Shown: piece after piece, positions 46,082 through 54,080 of the stretch
How positions within the stretch are numbered: the first letter of the stretch is position 1
Layout: the number at the start of each line of letters is the position of its first letter
Assembly: GCF_016907475.1 (NCBI RefSeq)
Contig: NZ_JAFBCA010000001.1
Location: forward strand, 2,914,001-2,978,000
Length of the DNA stretch: 64,000 bases
Direction of reading: 5' to 3'
Origin: Nocardioides cavernae
Lineage (GTDB): Bacteria > Actinomycetota > Actinomycetes > Propionibacteriales > Nocardioidaceae
Translations under genes and position numbers: made by a program
Notes under the pieces: model-generated
The model's input: the letters and a program-made list of their open reading frames with translations, nothing else
Databases searched by the model: none
Told to the model about the DNA's origin: nothing

Positions 46082-48805
46082 TTAGTCGTACTTGGTGGCA
46101 TCCAGAAGCGGCTTCGGCTTGTCGACCCGCTTCCAGACCTTGATGGTCTCTTCCCAGGTCGGGACGATCCGCAGGGTGGCGGCCTCCTTCACCAACTCGA
46201 AGTAGAAGGCAATGAGTGCCGCCTCGTCGCCTGCCAGACGCGCCACCAGGTGTGCTCGGGAGGTCACATCGACCGACAGCAGCAGTTGTAGCAGCTGCAG
46301 GCGTGTGGCTTCGTCCTGTTCGCCGGTCTCGTCCAGTTGGCCGAGCAGGTCGTAGAGCAGCGCAGCCTCGACCCATTGCTGGGCCACCGACGGATGCACG
46401 CTGGCGGTGCTCGCCAGCTTCTCGCGTCCGACGCCGACTAGATCGCTGAGGTGCAGCAGGCCGTAGCCCTTCAACGCCTTGGCATACGGTTCGAACGGCT
46501 CCAGCTCGAGGTATGTCGTCAATGGCCCCGGCGCCAGGATTTCCTTGAACTCCTTGATCAGGTCGTCATGTGCGCGTTTGCCTCCCTCGTTGCGGAGGAT
46601 GAAGACCGCCATGGACGGGTCCTGGGGTGCCCACTCGGCGAAGCGCGGAGCTGTCGCGGCGACGCGCAAGTCGCGCACGGCGAGCTTCCACTCGTCCGGG
46701 GCGTTTGGTACGGCTGCGTAGAAGCACGCTCGTCCGTAGTAGTCGTTGCGCGTTTGTGGTTTGAGGTCGTCCCTGTTCAGGTCGAGGTTGCTCGCCGCAG
46801 ACTTCACCGCGTCGACGTGCTGGCCGAACTCGGGTGCGTGGGCTGCAAGGTCGCGCAGCAGGAAGGCGGTGGGACGTACTGATTCCCCGACCAGGGCTGC
46901 CAGCGACGGGGTCGGGTTGGCCTCGAGGGCGATGAGACGTTCCCTCAATCCGAGGGCAGCTTTGGCGCTCTTTCTCCACGCGTCGGCTCCTCCCTCCGCA
47001 TCACCGGCGATCGCGCGGTCCAGGCGGACGTTCATCCACGCGATCGAGCGGTTGTACAGCAGGCGCAACTTTGCCGCCTCGTAGCCTCGCCGAACCGGGT
47101 CCGGCTTCGTCGGAGACAGGTCGGCGTCGAAGTCATCCCACAAGCGGTTCAGAGCCTCTGCATACCGCGAACGGCCGTCCGGGTCTGAGTCGTCGATGGC
47201 GTTCACCGCGGCCATCCGGGGAAGGAGGTAGCGAGGGCTTGCGTCGATTGCTGCGTGCACCAGGGCGGACTTGCGGCTGTCGCTCACCCCGGGTCGTCGC
47301 GAGATAGCGTGCAGCGCCAGGGCTTGCCAGCGCGTAGCGCCGCACAGACCCTCCTGCAGGTCCTCGTGAGGCCCTGACAGCACCAGCAGTGTGTGCGCCG
47401 CGGCAATCGTGAGCATCTCGTCGAGGTTGCTCAATTCCGATGCGTCAGCCGCGTCGCCGTTGGCAGTTGCGCTGTCCGTTGCATCAGCGTCAGCCGACGG
47501 TAGATCCGCGGCGCGCACTACCAACGAGCCGGCTGGGACGGCGATGCGGTTGCGAGTGATGTCAGCTACCAGGGTGGCGTCGTCGGGCAAAGACACTGTC
47601 ACCCGCCACGGAGCTGACGGGCGGATAACCTTCAAGAGATTGAACAGCGCTGCCGCGACTGCCCCGCTCGGCACTGCGGTCAGTGCGTCCTCGGGCAGCG
47701 AGGTGACATCGCTCTTACCTATGTGCCGGATGTCGTGCGGGTTCTCCGACCCGAGCTCTTGGAGCCGAGCCAACATCATCTGCGAGCGAGCGGCGTTGTC
47801 TGACCCCGAGTCGCCCCGTACTAGCACCTCGATGGCTAGGCCTGTACCGCGAGCACAGGCCACTAGAACAGCACCAGCGATCGCAGCCCATCCACCAGCC
47901 ACCAGCGCCACGTCGACATAGACGGCCGGAATCGCCAGACCCGTGGCCACCGCCCCAGCGACCGCCAACACCAACGCCGGCCGTTCCCACTCCTGGTGCC
48001 GTTGCCGCCACGGCGCCAGTAGCAGCACCAGAACGAGAGTAGTTAGCGCTGCGGCGAACGGCCACCACTTGTTGTCGTCGACATCGACGTGCGCGGCGAC
48101 CGCGGCGCTGCACCCCGCAGCGACAATCAGCGCGAGGCCGACCGTCCACCATGACAGACGCAACCAGTCGGCTGGCGCCTTCGCGGCGGGACGCACCACG
48201 ACCCCGGCTGACAGTCGCGCCAGCACGAGCAACACCAGGATGATGCCCAAGGCCGCGAGGAGCACGTCCTTGAGGGGATCCAGGTTGGCCTTGGTCCATG
48301 CCGACCAACTCTTCTGGAGCTTCTGCTCCCAGCCCGCCTTGCTGGCGTCCTTCGCGGCGGCGGCCGTGGCGGCCGCATCCTCCTTCTGCAACAACCTGGC
48401 CAGACCGACAGCGGCGCAGGCACGATCTGGCGGGCTGCCGCTCGCGATGACCTGCTCGTAAAGCCGCTTGGCGGCTGGGTATGCCGTGGAATCGCCAGAA
48501 TCGACTATCGCGTCTGCCGCGGCAGTCAAGTCCGTCGAACCGTTGCAGGTCGCCGAGATGGGGCGCTTGCTTGGAGTGGACTCGGAAGCCGTGGTGTCAG
48601 CCCCGTCGGGGTTGTCGGATAAGTCGGACGCGAGCCCCAGGACGAAAGCTGTGACGACTACGGCCAGCGCCAACGTCAGGCCCTTGTTCGAGCGGGCCAG
48701 GAGCAAGACCTTCGCGAGCCAGACTCCAGCAGCCATGAGCACCCCCGTACCGGGTGCGTCCCGGAATGTCGGACCCGGCACCGACATATTGGCACGAGTA
48801 TCCAT
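46082..48805 (-). CDS. Large membrane protein with helical repeat C-terminus
   Basis: About 907 aa (start uncertain: ATGs at 48805, 48787 or 48907, none with a clear Shine-Dalgarno). The first 330 residues carry six or seven membrane helices (such as LTLALAVVVTAFVLGLA, LLAALGIILVLLVLA, ALTTLVLVLLLAPW), interrupted by a helical segment. The soluble C-terminal two thirds is helical with TPR-like character (WRKSAKAALGLRERLIALEANP, GRACFYAAVPNAPDEWKLAV). It ends KPKPLLDATKYD. No catalytic motif is seen. Function unknown; a scaffold or sensor is plausible. Confidence 0.78.
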   Translation of the reverse strand: MDTRANMSVPGPTFRDAPGTGVLMAAGVWLAKVLLLARSNKGLTLALAVVVTAFVLGLASDLSDNPDGADTTASESTPSKRPISATCNGSTDLTAAADAIVDSGDSTAYPAAKRLYEQVIASGSPPDRACAAVGLARLLQKEDAAATAAAAKDASKAGWEQKLQKSWSAWTKANLDPLKDVLLAALGIILVLLVLARLSAGVVVRPAAKAPADWLRLSWWTVGLALIVAAGCSAAVAAHVDVDDNKWWPFAAALTTLVLVLLLAPWRQRHQEWERPALVLAVAGAVATGLAIPAVYVDVALVAGGWAAIAGAVLVACARGTGLAIEVLVRGDSGSDNAARSQMMLARLQELGSENPHDIRHIGKSDVTSLPEDALTAVPSGAVAAALFNLLKVIRPSAPWRVTVSLPDDATLVADITRNRIAVPAGSLVVRAADLPSADADATDSATANGDAADASELSNLDEMLTIAAAHTLLVLSGPHEDLQEGLCGATRWQALALHAISRRPGVSDSRKSALVHAAIDASPRYLLPRMAAVNAIDDSDPDGRSRYAEALNRLWDDFDADLSPTKPDPVRRGYEAAKLRLLYNRSIAWMNVRLDRAIAGDAEGGADAWRKSAKAALGLRERLIALEANPTPSLAALVGESVRPTAFLLRDLAAHAPEFGQHVDAVKSAASNLDLNRDDLKPQTRNDYYGRACFYAAVPNAPDEWKLAVRDLRVAATAPRFAEWAPQDPSMAVFILRNEGGKRAHDDLIKEFKEILAPGPLTTYLELEPFEPYAKALKGYGLLHLSDLVGVGREKLASTASVHPSVAQQWVEAALLYDLLGQLDETGEQDEATRLQLLQLLLSVDVTSRAHLVARLAGDEAALIAFYFELVKEAATLRIVPTWEETIKVWKRVDKPKPLLDATKYD

Positions 48806-49222
48806 GTGCCGACCAGAGCCGACTTCGGGGCCGATACAACGCCCGATAAGACTCGACCGTCGCCACGACAATGAGGTCTCGGGCGGTTCGTGAGCTTGCC
48901 GTTCCAAGAACTAGTGCACGTGTGCGAACGCCTACCGAACATTCCAAACTGCTGAGCGATGCCGTGCCTGCCGGCTTTGCACGGATTTCAGGTCCGGAGC
49001 AGGAGAGACCAGCACGCGGCGGTAAGACGCAGGTCGCCACGCATCGGACAGCGACACCAAGGCGGGCGCGCTCTACCGGTCTCGTCAGATGAAGACTTCG
49101 CCATCGAACGCAGAGGGCGAAGTAGTTTCGGACGGGCTGGCCGTCCTGGCGCTTGACGGCCGAAGTGCGCGCGAGCATCGTTAGGACTTCCAATCGTCAA
49201 GGGATTGACGGAGGAAGTCGGC
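48806..49222. other. Gene-free 417-bp gap
   Basis: Contains repeat copy H and the divergent start regions of the two flanking genes. No other coding or RNA feature is recognised. Confidence 0.5.
49015..49031 (+). repeat. Directional intergenic repeat, copy H
   Basis: CGCGGCGGTAAGACGCA, followed by GGTCG as in copy I. Confidence 0.75.
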
Positions 49223-49909
49223 ATGGACGATGAAGAATTCCGAGAAGGGCTCAACTCGCTCGACAGACTCGCGTTGACCGAATACCACGACGGACTGGCC
49301 GTTGTCTCGCAGGATCCCGACCCCCGTCACGCCGCGGTGCGTCTTGGTCGGCTCGTTGGCGTAGAGCTCAAGGAGCCTTTCGCTAAGAGCCGACCGCTGG
49401 CGTCCCCATCTGAACGAACGGCTGCGTACAGAGGCTGGGACCTTGTTGCGAGCAGGGAGGACTTCGACCGCGCAGACCGCGTCGCCACTTGGCAGTACCA
49501 GGCGCTCGGTGCGATCAAGGCCGAACTGGCGGCTGACGACCCACGTGTCCGCGATTGGACTACCTACGACTTCGCCTTCTGGGCGCAGAACGAGGAGGGC
49601 TTCTTCGGCTTCTTTGCTCGAGCGGTCCGCCGCTACATTTGCGGAGATCCTGTTGTTCGAGCCAAGGTCGAGGAGGCTACGACCACCTCGAGGAAGAGCG
49701 GTATCGCTGTGGCAGACCTGAGTCCCGAGGTCGTTGTTGCCAGCGGCGGTGCAGCTCTGGGCACTTACCTGGTAGCGACTGTGCCGTTTCTCGGCTTCAT
49801 GGGGGTCCCCGTGATCGTTGCGCTGGTTCTGATCCTCTATCGCCTTGGAGTAGAGGGTTTCTGCGACTGGTCCAACAGCCTCCGGACCGACGAGGACGAA
49901 AAGCACTGA
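49223..49909 (+). CDS. Hypothetical protein with C-terminal membrane hairpin
   Basis: 228 aa; GGAGGAAG precedes the ATG. A soluble mixed helical N-terminal part (about 1-165, with FDRADRVATWQYQALGAIKA and FAFWAQNEEGFFGFF) is followed by a hydrophobic stretch that can form one or two helices (about 170-212). The C-terminus is charged. Codon use is visibly less GC-biased than in the core genes. Not recognised. Confidence 0.72.
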   Translation: MDDEEFREGLNSLDRLALTEYHDGLAVVSQDPDPRHAAVRLGRLVGVELKEPFAKSRPLASPSERTAAYRGWDLVASREDFDRADRVATWQYQALGAIKAELAADDPRVRDWTTYDFAFWAQNEEGFFGFFARAVRRYICGDPVVRAKVEEATTTSRKSGIAVADLSPEVVVASGGAALGTYLVATVPFLGFMGVPVIVALVLILYRLGVEGFCDWSNSLRTDEDEKH

Positions 49910-50043
49910 AGCCGATTGAATGGCTGCTCAAGGTGCGGCGGCAGCGGCTTGGCACAGAACAGAGCTGCTACGCGCGCGTGTTCAATGTGGGTGGCCCCCA
50001 GGGCGCCGCCGAGCAGGTTGCGGGCCGCTGGGAGTTGTCCGCT

Positions 50044-50060
50044 CGCGGCGAAAAGACGCA
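50044..50060 (+). repeat. Directional intergenic repeat, copy I
   Basis: CGCGGCGAAAAGACGCA, followed by GGTCG as in copy H; shares AAAA with copy F. Gap 49910-50098 holds no gene. Confidence 0.7.
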
Positions 50061-50098
50061 GGTCGTCGTCGACCGAATTGCGGTGAGCGGAAGGTTTG

Positions 50099-50950
50099 TC
50101 ACGCTGCGTCGACGGTGGCGACGCCGTGCGGCGTCACGACGACATTGCGTTCGTTGCGGGCGAGCCTGATGAGCACGACAAGTGCTGAGATGGCGACGGC
50201 AACGGTGAGAAGCAGTGTGAGTACCTGGACGAGGTCTCTGCCGTAATTGCCTTCGAGGAAGGTGGAGAAGTCCCAGAGCCCATGGGCGATCATGGCCGGG
50301 ATGATGTATCCGTAGTTGCGTCGCCACAGATACAGAACCGCTCCGGACAGGCCAGCGAGCACGATCTGACTCAGCCCCGCTGCTCCCGTGCCCATGAACA
50401 CGTTCGGAAGATGGAACAGGCCGAAGGCGATCGCCGTCCACAGCGCCGCGGTTCCCTCGGGGCGGCCATGGGTGCGCATGCAGCGTAGAAAGATCCCCCG
50501 GAAGAGGATCTCCTCAGCGAAGCCCACCAGAACGGACGTGCAGGCGATGGCGAGCAGGAGATCGCCCGGGACGTCGCCCCATTCGAGTCCGGCGAGCCGG
50601 ATCACAACGGCGGCGACGAACATGATCAAGATCGCGCGCATCAGCGTCGACATTGCAAGACGCCCCGGGTCGCGCCACATGATGTCCCAGCGCGACCACA
50701 CCACGAAAGCGGCCAGCAGGACCGAGCAGACAGCAAGCGAGAGAACAGCGGTGCGGTAAGCGTTGTCAGCAGTGTCGAAAAAGTCCTGGTACTCGATCCC
50801 GCTGGACAACTGGATGCCGAAGCAGATCGCCATGTAGACGATGACGATCCCGACCCCAAGGCCGATGGACGGCTGGACGCGGTAGCGCGTGGGCGCGTTC
50901 CGCTCTGTGGATTCGGCGCTCACGGCAATCTCGCTTTCGCTGGGTGACAT
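50099..50950 (-). CDS. CPBP (CAAX-like) intramembrane metalloprotease
   Basis: 283 aa; start at 50950. About seven membrane helices. The family motifs are visible: EEILFRG (Glu146-Glu147 with Arg151), FHLPN (His180) and the later AHGLWDF. These intramembrane proteases are linked to protein processing or bacteriocin self-immunity in bacteria; substrate unknown. It stands alone between repeats I and J. Confidence 0.9.
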   Translation of the reverse strand: MSPSESEIAVSAESTERNAPTRYRVQPSIGLGVGIVIVYMAICFGIQLSSGIEYQDFFDTADNAYRTAVLSLAVCSVLLAAFVVWSRWDIMWRDPGRLAMSTLMRAILIMFVAAVVIRLAGLEWGDVPGDLLLAIACTSVLVGFAEEILFRGIFLRCMRTHGRPEGTAALWTAIAFGLFHLPNVFMGTGAAGLSQIVLAGLSGAVLYLWRRNYGYIIPAMIAHGLWDFSTFLEGNYGRDLVQVLTLLLTVAVAISALVVLIRLARNERNVVVTPHGVATVDAA

Positions 50951-51030
50951 GCAGGATCGCAGCAAATCGCCAGCCATCGATAGCCCATCCGCTCAGCGGC
51001 AGATCCGGTCGTTCGCCCACGGCGCCGACA

Positions 51031-51047
51031 GGCGGCGGTTCCGGCTA
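51031..51047 (+). repeat. Directional intergenic repeat, copy J (half)
   Basis: GGCGGCGGTT matches the left half, and the preceding CCGACA matches copies E and F, but the AAGACGCA half is replaced. It is the last copy, before the SLOG-like gene. Confidence 0.5.
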
Positions 51048-51068
51048 CATCTACCGTGAGCTCAGCGG

Positions 51069-51854
51069 TCATCCGGCTGCCGGCCACCTATCTGCGGATA
51101 TAAGCGCCTGCCGCACGTACCGATCCCACGTCGGCTCGTCGATGAGCATCTCGAAGTCGGGCCGGGGCTGGTGCAGGCTGGACCTTTTCAGGAGCCTCGC
51201 AACGACGCGATCGGCGGTCGCGTCGTCCGTCGGCAGGGACCATTGCCTCACCCGCTTGTGCGTGATCCCGGCCCAGCGGTACGCCGCCTTGATCCCGACG
51301 TCCACAGCCAGGCCGTCACCCTTGGCGTCGACCCTGTTGCCGATCCGGGCCCGGAGCTCGCCGGCCGTCAGATCCTCGCCGGGTGGGCCGTCGACCACTA
51401 CGGTCAGGCGCCGCCGCAGGAAGCGGCTGAACAGGGCCTCCGACGCCGTGCCAGGACTGGTGCCGCCGACGGCGATCGCCGCGTCACACAGGCACGCCTC
51501 GACGAAGTTGCGCCGGTCCCGCCATCCTGGGGTGACCACGACCCCCGACGTCCCGTGGTCCCGGGGCGCTCGAGCCTCGCCGGCGTTGGCGACCCCGATC
51601 CAGGCTGCCGACTCCCCGTCGCCTGAGTTCTGCAGGGTGTAGGCGGACACGTCCTTGACCGTGCCGGGCCTCTCGTCGTACTGATCAGGCCGCGGCCCGG
51701 CTCCACTGAGCACCAGGGCTCCCGCCCTGTGGATCGCCGCCGCCAGCAGCTCGGCCGCGAGCAGCTCGGCGTCCTTCACCTCCGGAGGCGTGGTCGGGTC
51801 GCCGAAGTTGCTGCCGAAGATGGCGACGACCGGGACCGTGGGATCGATGAACAT
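51069..51854 (-). CDS. SLOG/LOG-like Rossmann protein
   Basis: 261 aa; ATG at 51854 with AGGGAG upstream. A Rossmann-like opening (VPVVAIFGSNFGDP) and the loop AVGGTSPGTASEALF resemble the GGxGTxxE nucleotide-binding signature of LOG/SLOG proteins. SLOG domains bind or cleave nucleotide-type ligands and are often sensors next to effector systems. It lies divergent from the SARP gene at the start of the eCIS locus, which fits a signalling role; that is inference. It could equally be a stand-alone nucleosidase. Confidence 0.68.
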   Translation of the reverse strand: MFIDPTVPVVAIFGSNFGDPTTPPEVKDAELLAAELLAAAIHRAGALVLSGAGPRPDQYDERPGTVKDVSAYTLQNSGDGESAAWIGVANAGEARAPRDHGTSGVVVTPGWRDRRNFVEACLCDAAIAVGGTSPGTASEALFSRFLRRRLTVVVDGPPGEDLTAGELRARIGNRVDAKGDGLAVDVGIKAAYRWAGITHKRVRQWSLPTDDATADRVVARLLKRSSLHQPRPDFEMLIDEPTWDRYVRQALISADRWPAAG

Positions 51855-52097
51855 GACTTCTCCCTTGCAGGGAACAGCGGCTCGAGCATTCACTCGCCTC
51901 GTCGTCACCTCGTCGTCACGACGCGCCCCAGTGGTACGCGGTGTCAAGGCCGGTCCAGAGCGGGGTGCCGCTCACATTGACCAACTCTTTACCTGACGGC
52001 ATCGTGTGACGTGAGAGTCGACCAGCGATGGGGACGCGTGCGGGGCGACGCCGCGGCACCGCCGCCTTGACCACGAATGCCTTCGGGGGCGATTGCG

Positions 52098-52907
52098 ATG
52101 GGTCATCAAGGCACCGCACCCGAGCCGTCCGGGTACGACGGACTGGGCTACGCGGCCCGGCTCGGCACGGTCGGTCGAAGAGCGGTCGCGCCTCCCGTGC
52201 GGCTGAGCCTGCTCGGGGGATTCCAGCTCGTCATCGACGGCGAGGGGGTCGTCGTACCGGCGAGCAGCCAGCGGGTGCTGGCGTTCCTCGGTCTGCACGC
52301 ACGCCCGCAGCAGCGTCCGCAGATCGCGCGCATCCTGTGGCACGACATGACGGACCAGCGCGCCATCGCCAATCTGCGGGCGGCGCTGTGGAAGCTCCAC
52401 GCCGTCAGGGAACGAGTGATCGCCGTCGGCCACGACCGGCTCTCCCTCTGCCTGGACGTCGGCGTCGACGTGGTCGACGTCCTGGAGCTGGCTCGGGAGC
52501 TTCTCGACGTCGCTCGGGACACGCGGGTCGGACAGCCAGCGGAGTTTGCGGACCTGTTGGAGCTGTTCTCGAATGACGTCCTCCCCAGCTGGGAGGACGA
52601 CTGGGTGGTGTTCGAGCGTGAGCGCGTGCGGCAACTGCGTATCCACGCGATCGAGGCGTTGTCGGTGCGGCTCAGTCGCGACAACCGGCATGCCGAGGCC
52701 GTCGAGGCGGGCCTGGCCGCTGTCGCCGCGGACCCTCTGCGGGAGAGCGCCCAGCGCGTGCTGATCGAGGCGCACCTGGCCGAGGGGAACACCGCGGATG
52801 CGCGGCGGCAGTTCGACGCCTTCTGCGACCTCCTCGCGAGGGACCTCGGTGTGCGTCCGTCCCCGGTGCTGAGCGCACTGGTCGCCGGTCGCTCAACCCG
52901 CGACTGA
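52098..52907 (+). CDS. SARP-family regulator (winged helix + BTAD), first copy
   Basis: 269 aa from the ATG at 52098 (GGGGG upstream); an ATG at 52077 is possible. The winged-helix part opens VRLSLLGGFQLVIDGEGVVV and reads ANLRAALWKLHAV; the BTAD domain follows (DWVVFERERVRQLRIHAIEAL ... LAEGNTADARRQFDAF). SARPs activate transcription by binding direct repeats at 10-11 bp spacing. Its 3' end overlaps that of the next gene by 15 bp, tail to tail. Confidence 0.88.
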   Translation: MGHQGTAPEPSGYDGLGYAARLGTVGRRAVAPPVRLSLLGGFQLVIDGEGVVVPASSQRVLAFLGLHARPQQRPQIARILWHDMTDQRAIANLRAALWKLHAVRERVIAVGHDRLSLCLDVGVDVVDVLELARELLDVARDTRVGQPAEFADLLELFSNDVLPSWEDDWVVFERERVRQLRIHAIEALSVRLSRDNRHAEAVEAGLAAVAADPLRESAQRVLIEAHLAEGNTADARRQFDAFCDLLARDLGVRPSPVLSALVAGRSTRD

Positions 52908-53621
52908 CTCGCCGACAGACAGGGCCGGCGGGCCGGGCGTCCGCGCGAGGAGCGTCAGGGCGTCGGCCGAGACGGCGAGCCGCGGATCGCAGGTCAGTCG
53001 CTGCCGGTAGTCGTCCAGGGTGCGCTGCGCGTCGAACTCGTTGCCTTCGGAGAGGTGTGCCTCCATCACCAACCGGCATGGGGTCTCGCGCAGCGGGTCG
53101 ATGGCCATGGCCGTCAACGCCAGCTGGATCGCCTCCGAGGCGTCGCCGCGGGCGAGCGCACGCCTGGCCTGGGTCTCGAGCATCCTCAGGGTCAGCTGGC
53201 GCACCTTCTCGCGCTCGATCGTGAGCCAGTCGTCGTACCAGTCCGGGAGCAGGTCGACGAACAAGAAGTCGAAGGCCACCGGGCTGTCCAGCCTGCCCAC
53301 CCCGGACGCCGTCAGCTCGCCGACGACGTCGCGTGTGTCGACCCACACGGACTCCGCCAGCCTGAGCCGCGTCGGGCTCGTCTCGACGAGCTCGACGTCC
53401 AGCCTGCGCAGCCGCCACAGCGAGGAGCGCAGGTTGGCACGCGCCCGCTGCTCGGTGCTGTCCGGCCACAGCTGCTGGGCGGCGAAGTCACGCTCTACAC
53501 CGCGCACGGTCAGGGCGACGAACGCGAGGAGCCGCTGTACACCGGGCTGCAGGGTGGGGGCGCGGTGACCGTCGATCGTGAGCTCGAACCCGCCCAGCAG
53601 GTGAAGTCGAACGTCAGGCAT
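52893..53621 (-). CDS. SARP-family regulator (winged helix + BTAD), second copy
   Basis: 242 aa; ATG with GGGGGG upstream. Same layout as the convergent neighbour: VRLHLLGGFELTIDGHRAP, ANLRSSLWRLRRL, then BTAD (DWLTIEREKVRQLTLRMLETQ, LSEGNEFDAQRTLDDY). The two proteins align along their whole length, so they are paralogues. It is transcribed away from the eCIS operon, with its own promoter in the 53.6-54.08 kb gap. Confidence 0.88.
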   Translation of the reverse strand: MPDVRLHLLGGFELTIDGHRAPTLQPGVQRLLAFVALTVRGVERDFAAQQLWPDSTEQRARANLRSSLWRLRRLDVELVETSPTRLRLAESVWVDTRDVVGELTASGVGRLDSPVAFDFLFVDLLPDWYDDWLTIEREKVRQLTLRMLETQARRALARGDASEAIQLALTAMAIDPLRETPCRLVMEAHLSEGNEFDAQRTLDDYRQRLTCDPRLAVSADALTLLARTPGPPALSVGESVAG

Positions 53622-53678
53622 TCGCCCCCCTCGGTCGCAGCGAGTCATCAGGATGGACGGACAGACGCCTCGGGAGCG

Positions 53679-54020
53679 TCACCGCGGGCGCTGCACCCGC
53701 GTCTCATCCGCGTGTCCGCCGTGACCGGAGTCCGCTTCCAGCTCGAAGGAGCGCACGACCCGCTCCAGCGCCTTCAGGATCGCGGTCGTGCCGATCAACG
53801 GTTCCCCGGGGTCGCCCGCACCCGTCAGGAGACGCGCACGAGGGCGGCGGGGGTCGTGGGCCTCCGTCCAGAGTCGCAGCACCACGATCACGTCGTGGGC
53901 CGCTGGTCGGTCTGGGTGCACCGACAGACTGTGGGCGCGGCGCGTCACACGCACGTCACCGGACTGGGACCACGGCTGGATCTCCCTGGATCGGTTTTGG
54001 ATCCTGCGATCCATGGTCAC
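53679..54020 (-). CDS. Possible small protein between SARP and eCIS genes
   Basis: 113 aa, uncertain. The middle has plausible protein composition (HDVIVVLRLWTEAHDPRRPRARLL, then LIGTTAILKALERVVRSFELE) but there is no Shine-Dalgarno, and the start overlaps the TGGATC repeats. If it is not a gene, the 459 bp 53622-54080 is a regulatory gap. Confidence 0.35.
   Translation of the reverse strand: MTMDRRIQNRSREIQPWSQSGDVRVTRRAHSLSVHPDRPAAHDVIVVLRLWTEAHDPRRPRARLLTGAGDPGEPLIGTTAILKALERVVRSFELEADSGHGGHADETRVQRPR
53977..54003 (+). promoter_or_regulatory. Candidate SARP operator: three TGGATC repeats
   Basis: TGGATC occurs at 53977-53982, 53987-53992 and 53998-54003, spaced 10 and 11 bp, about 80-100 bp before the first eCIS gene. 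SARPs are known to bind short direct repeats with one-helical-turn spacing just upstream of the -10 region. No good -10 box is evident downstream, so the start point is unknown. Confidence 0.5.
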
Positions 54021-54080
54021 CAGGAGGTGGCCCGCAGCACGATCGTGGGACCGAGCTGACAGTCCGGGGAGACCGTCTCC

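Noticed and set aside
31734..51047. Classical IntI integron with attC sites
   Set aside because: The repeat resembles the right half of some attC sites, but the GTTRRRY core is not conserved (GTAAGAC, GTATGAC, AAAAGAC occur), no paired simple sites are consistent, genes face both ways and no integron integrase is present. Kept only as a cassette-like array.
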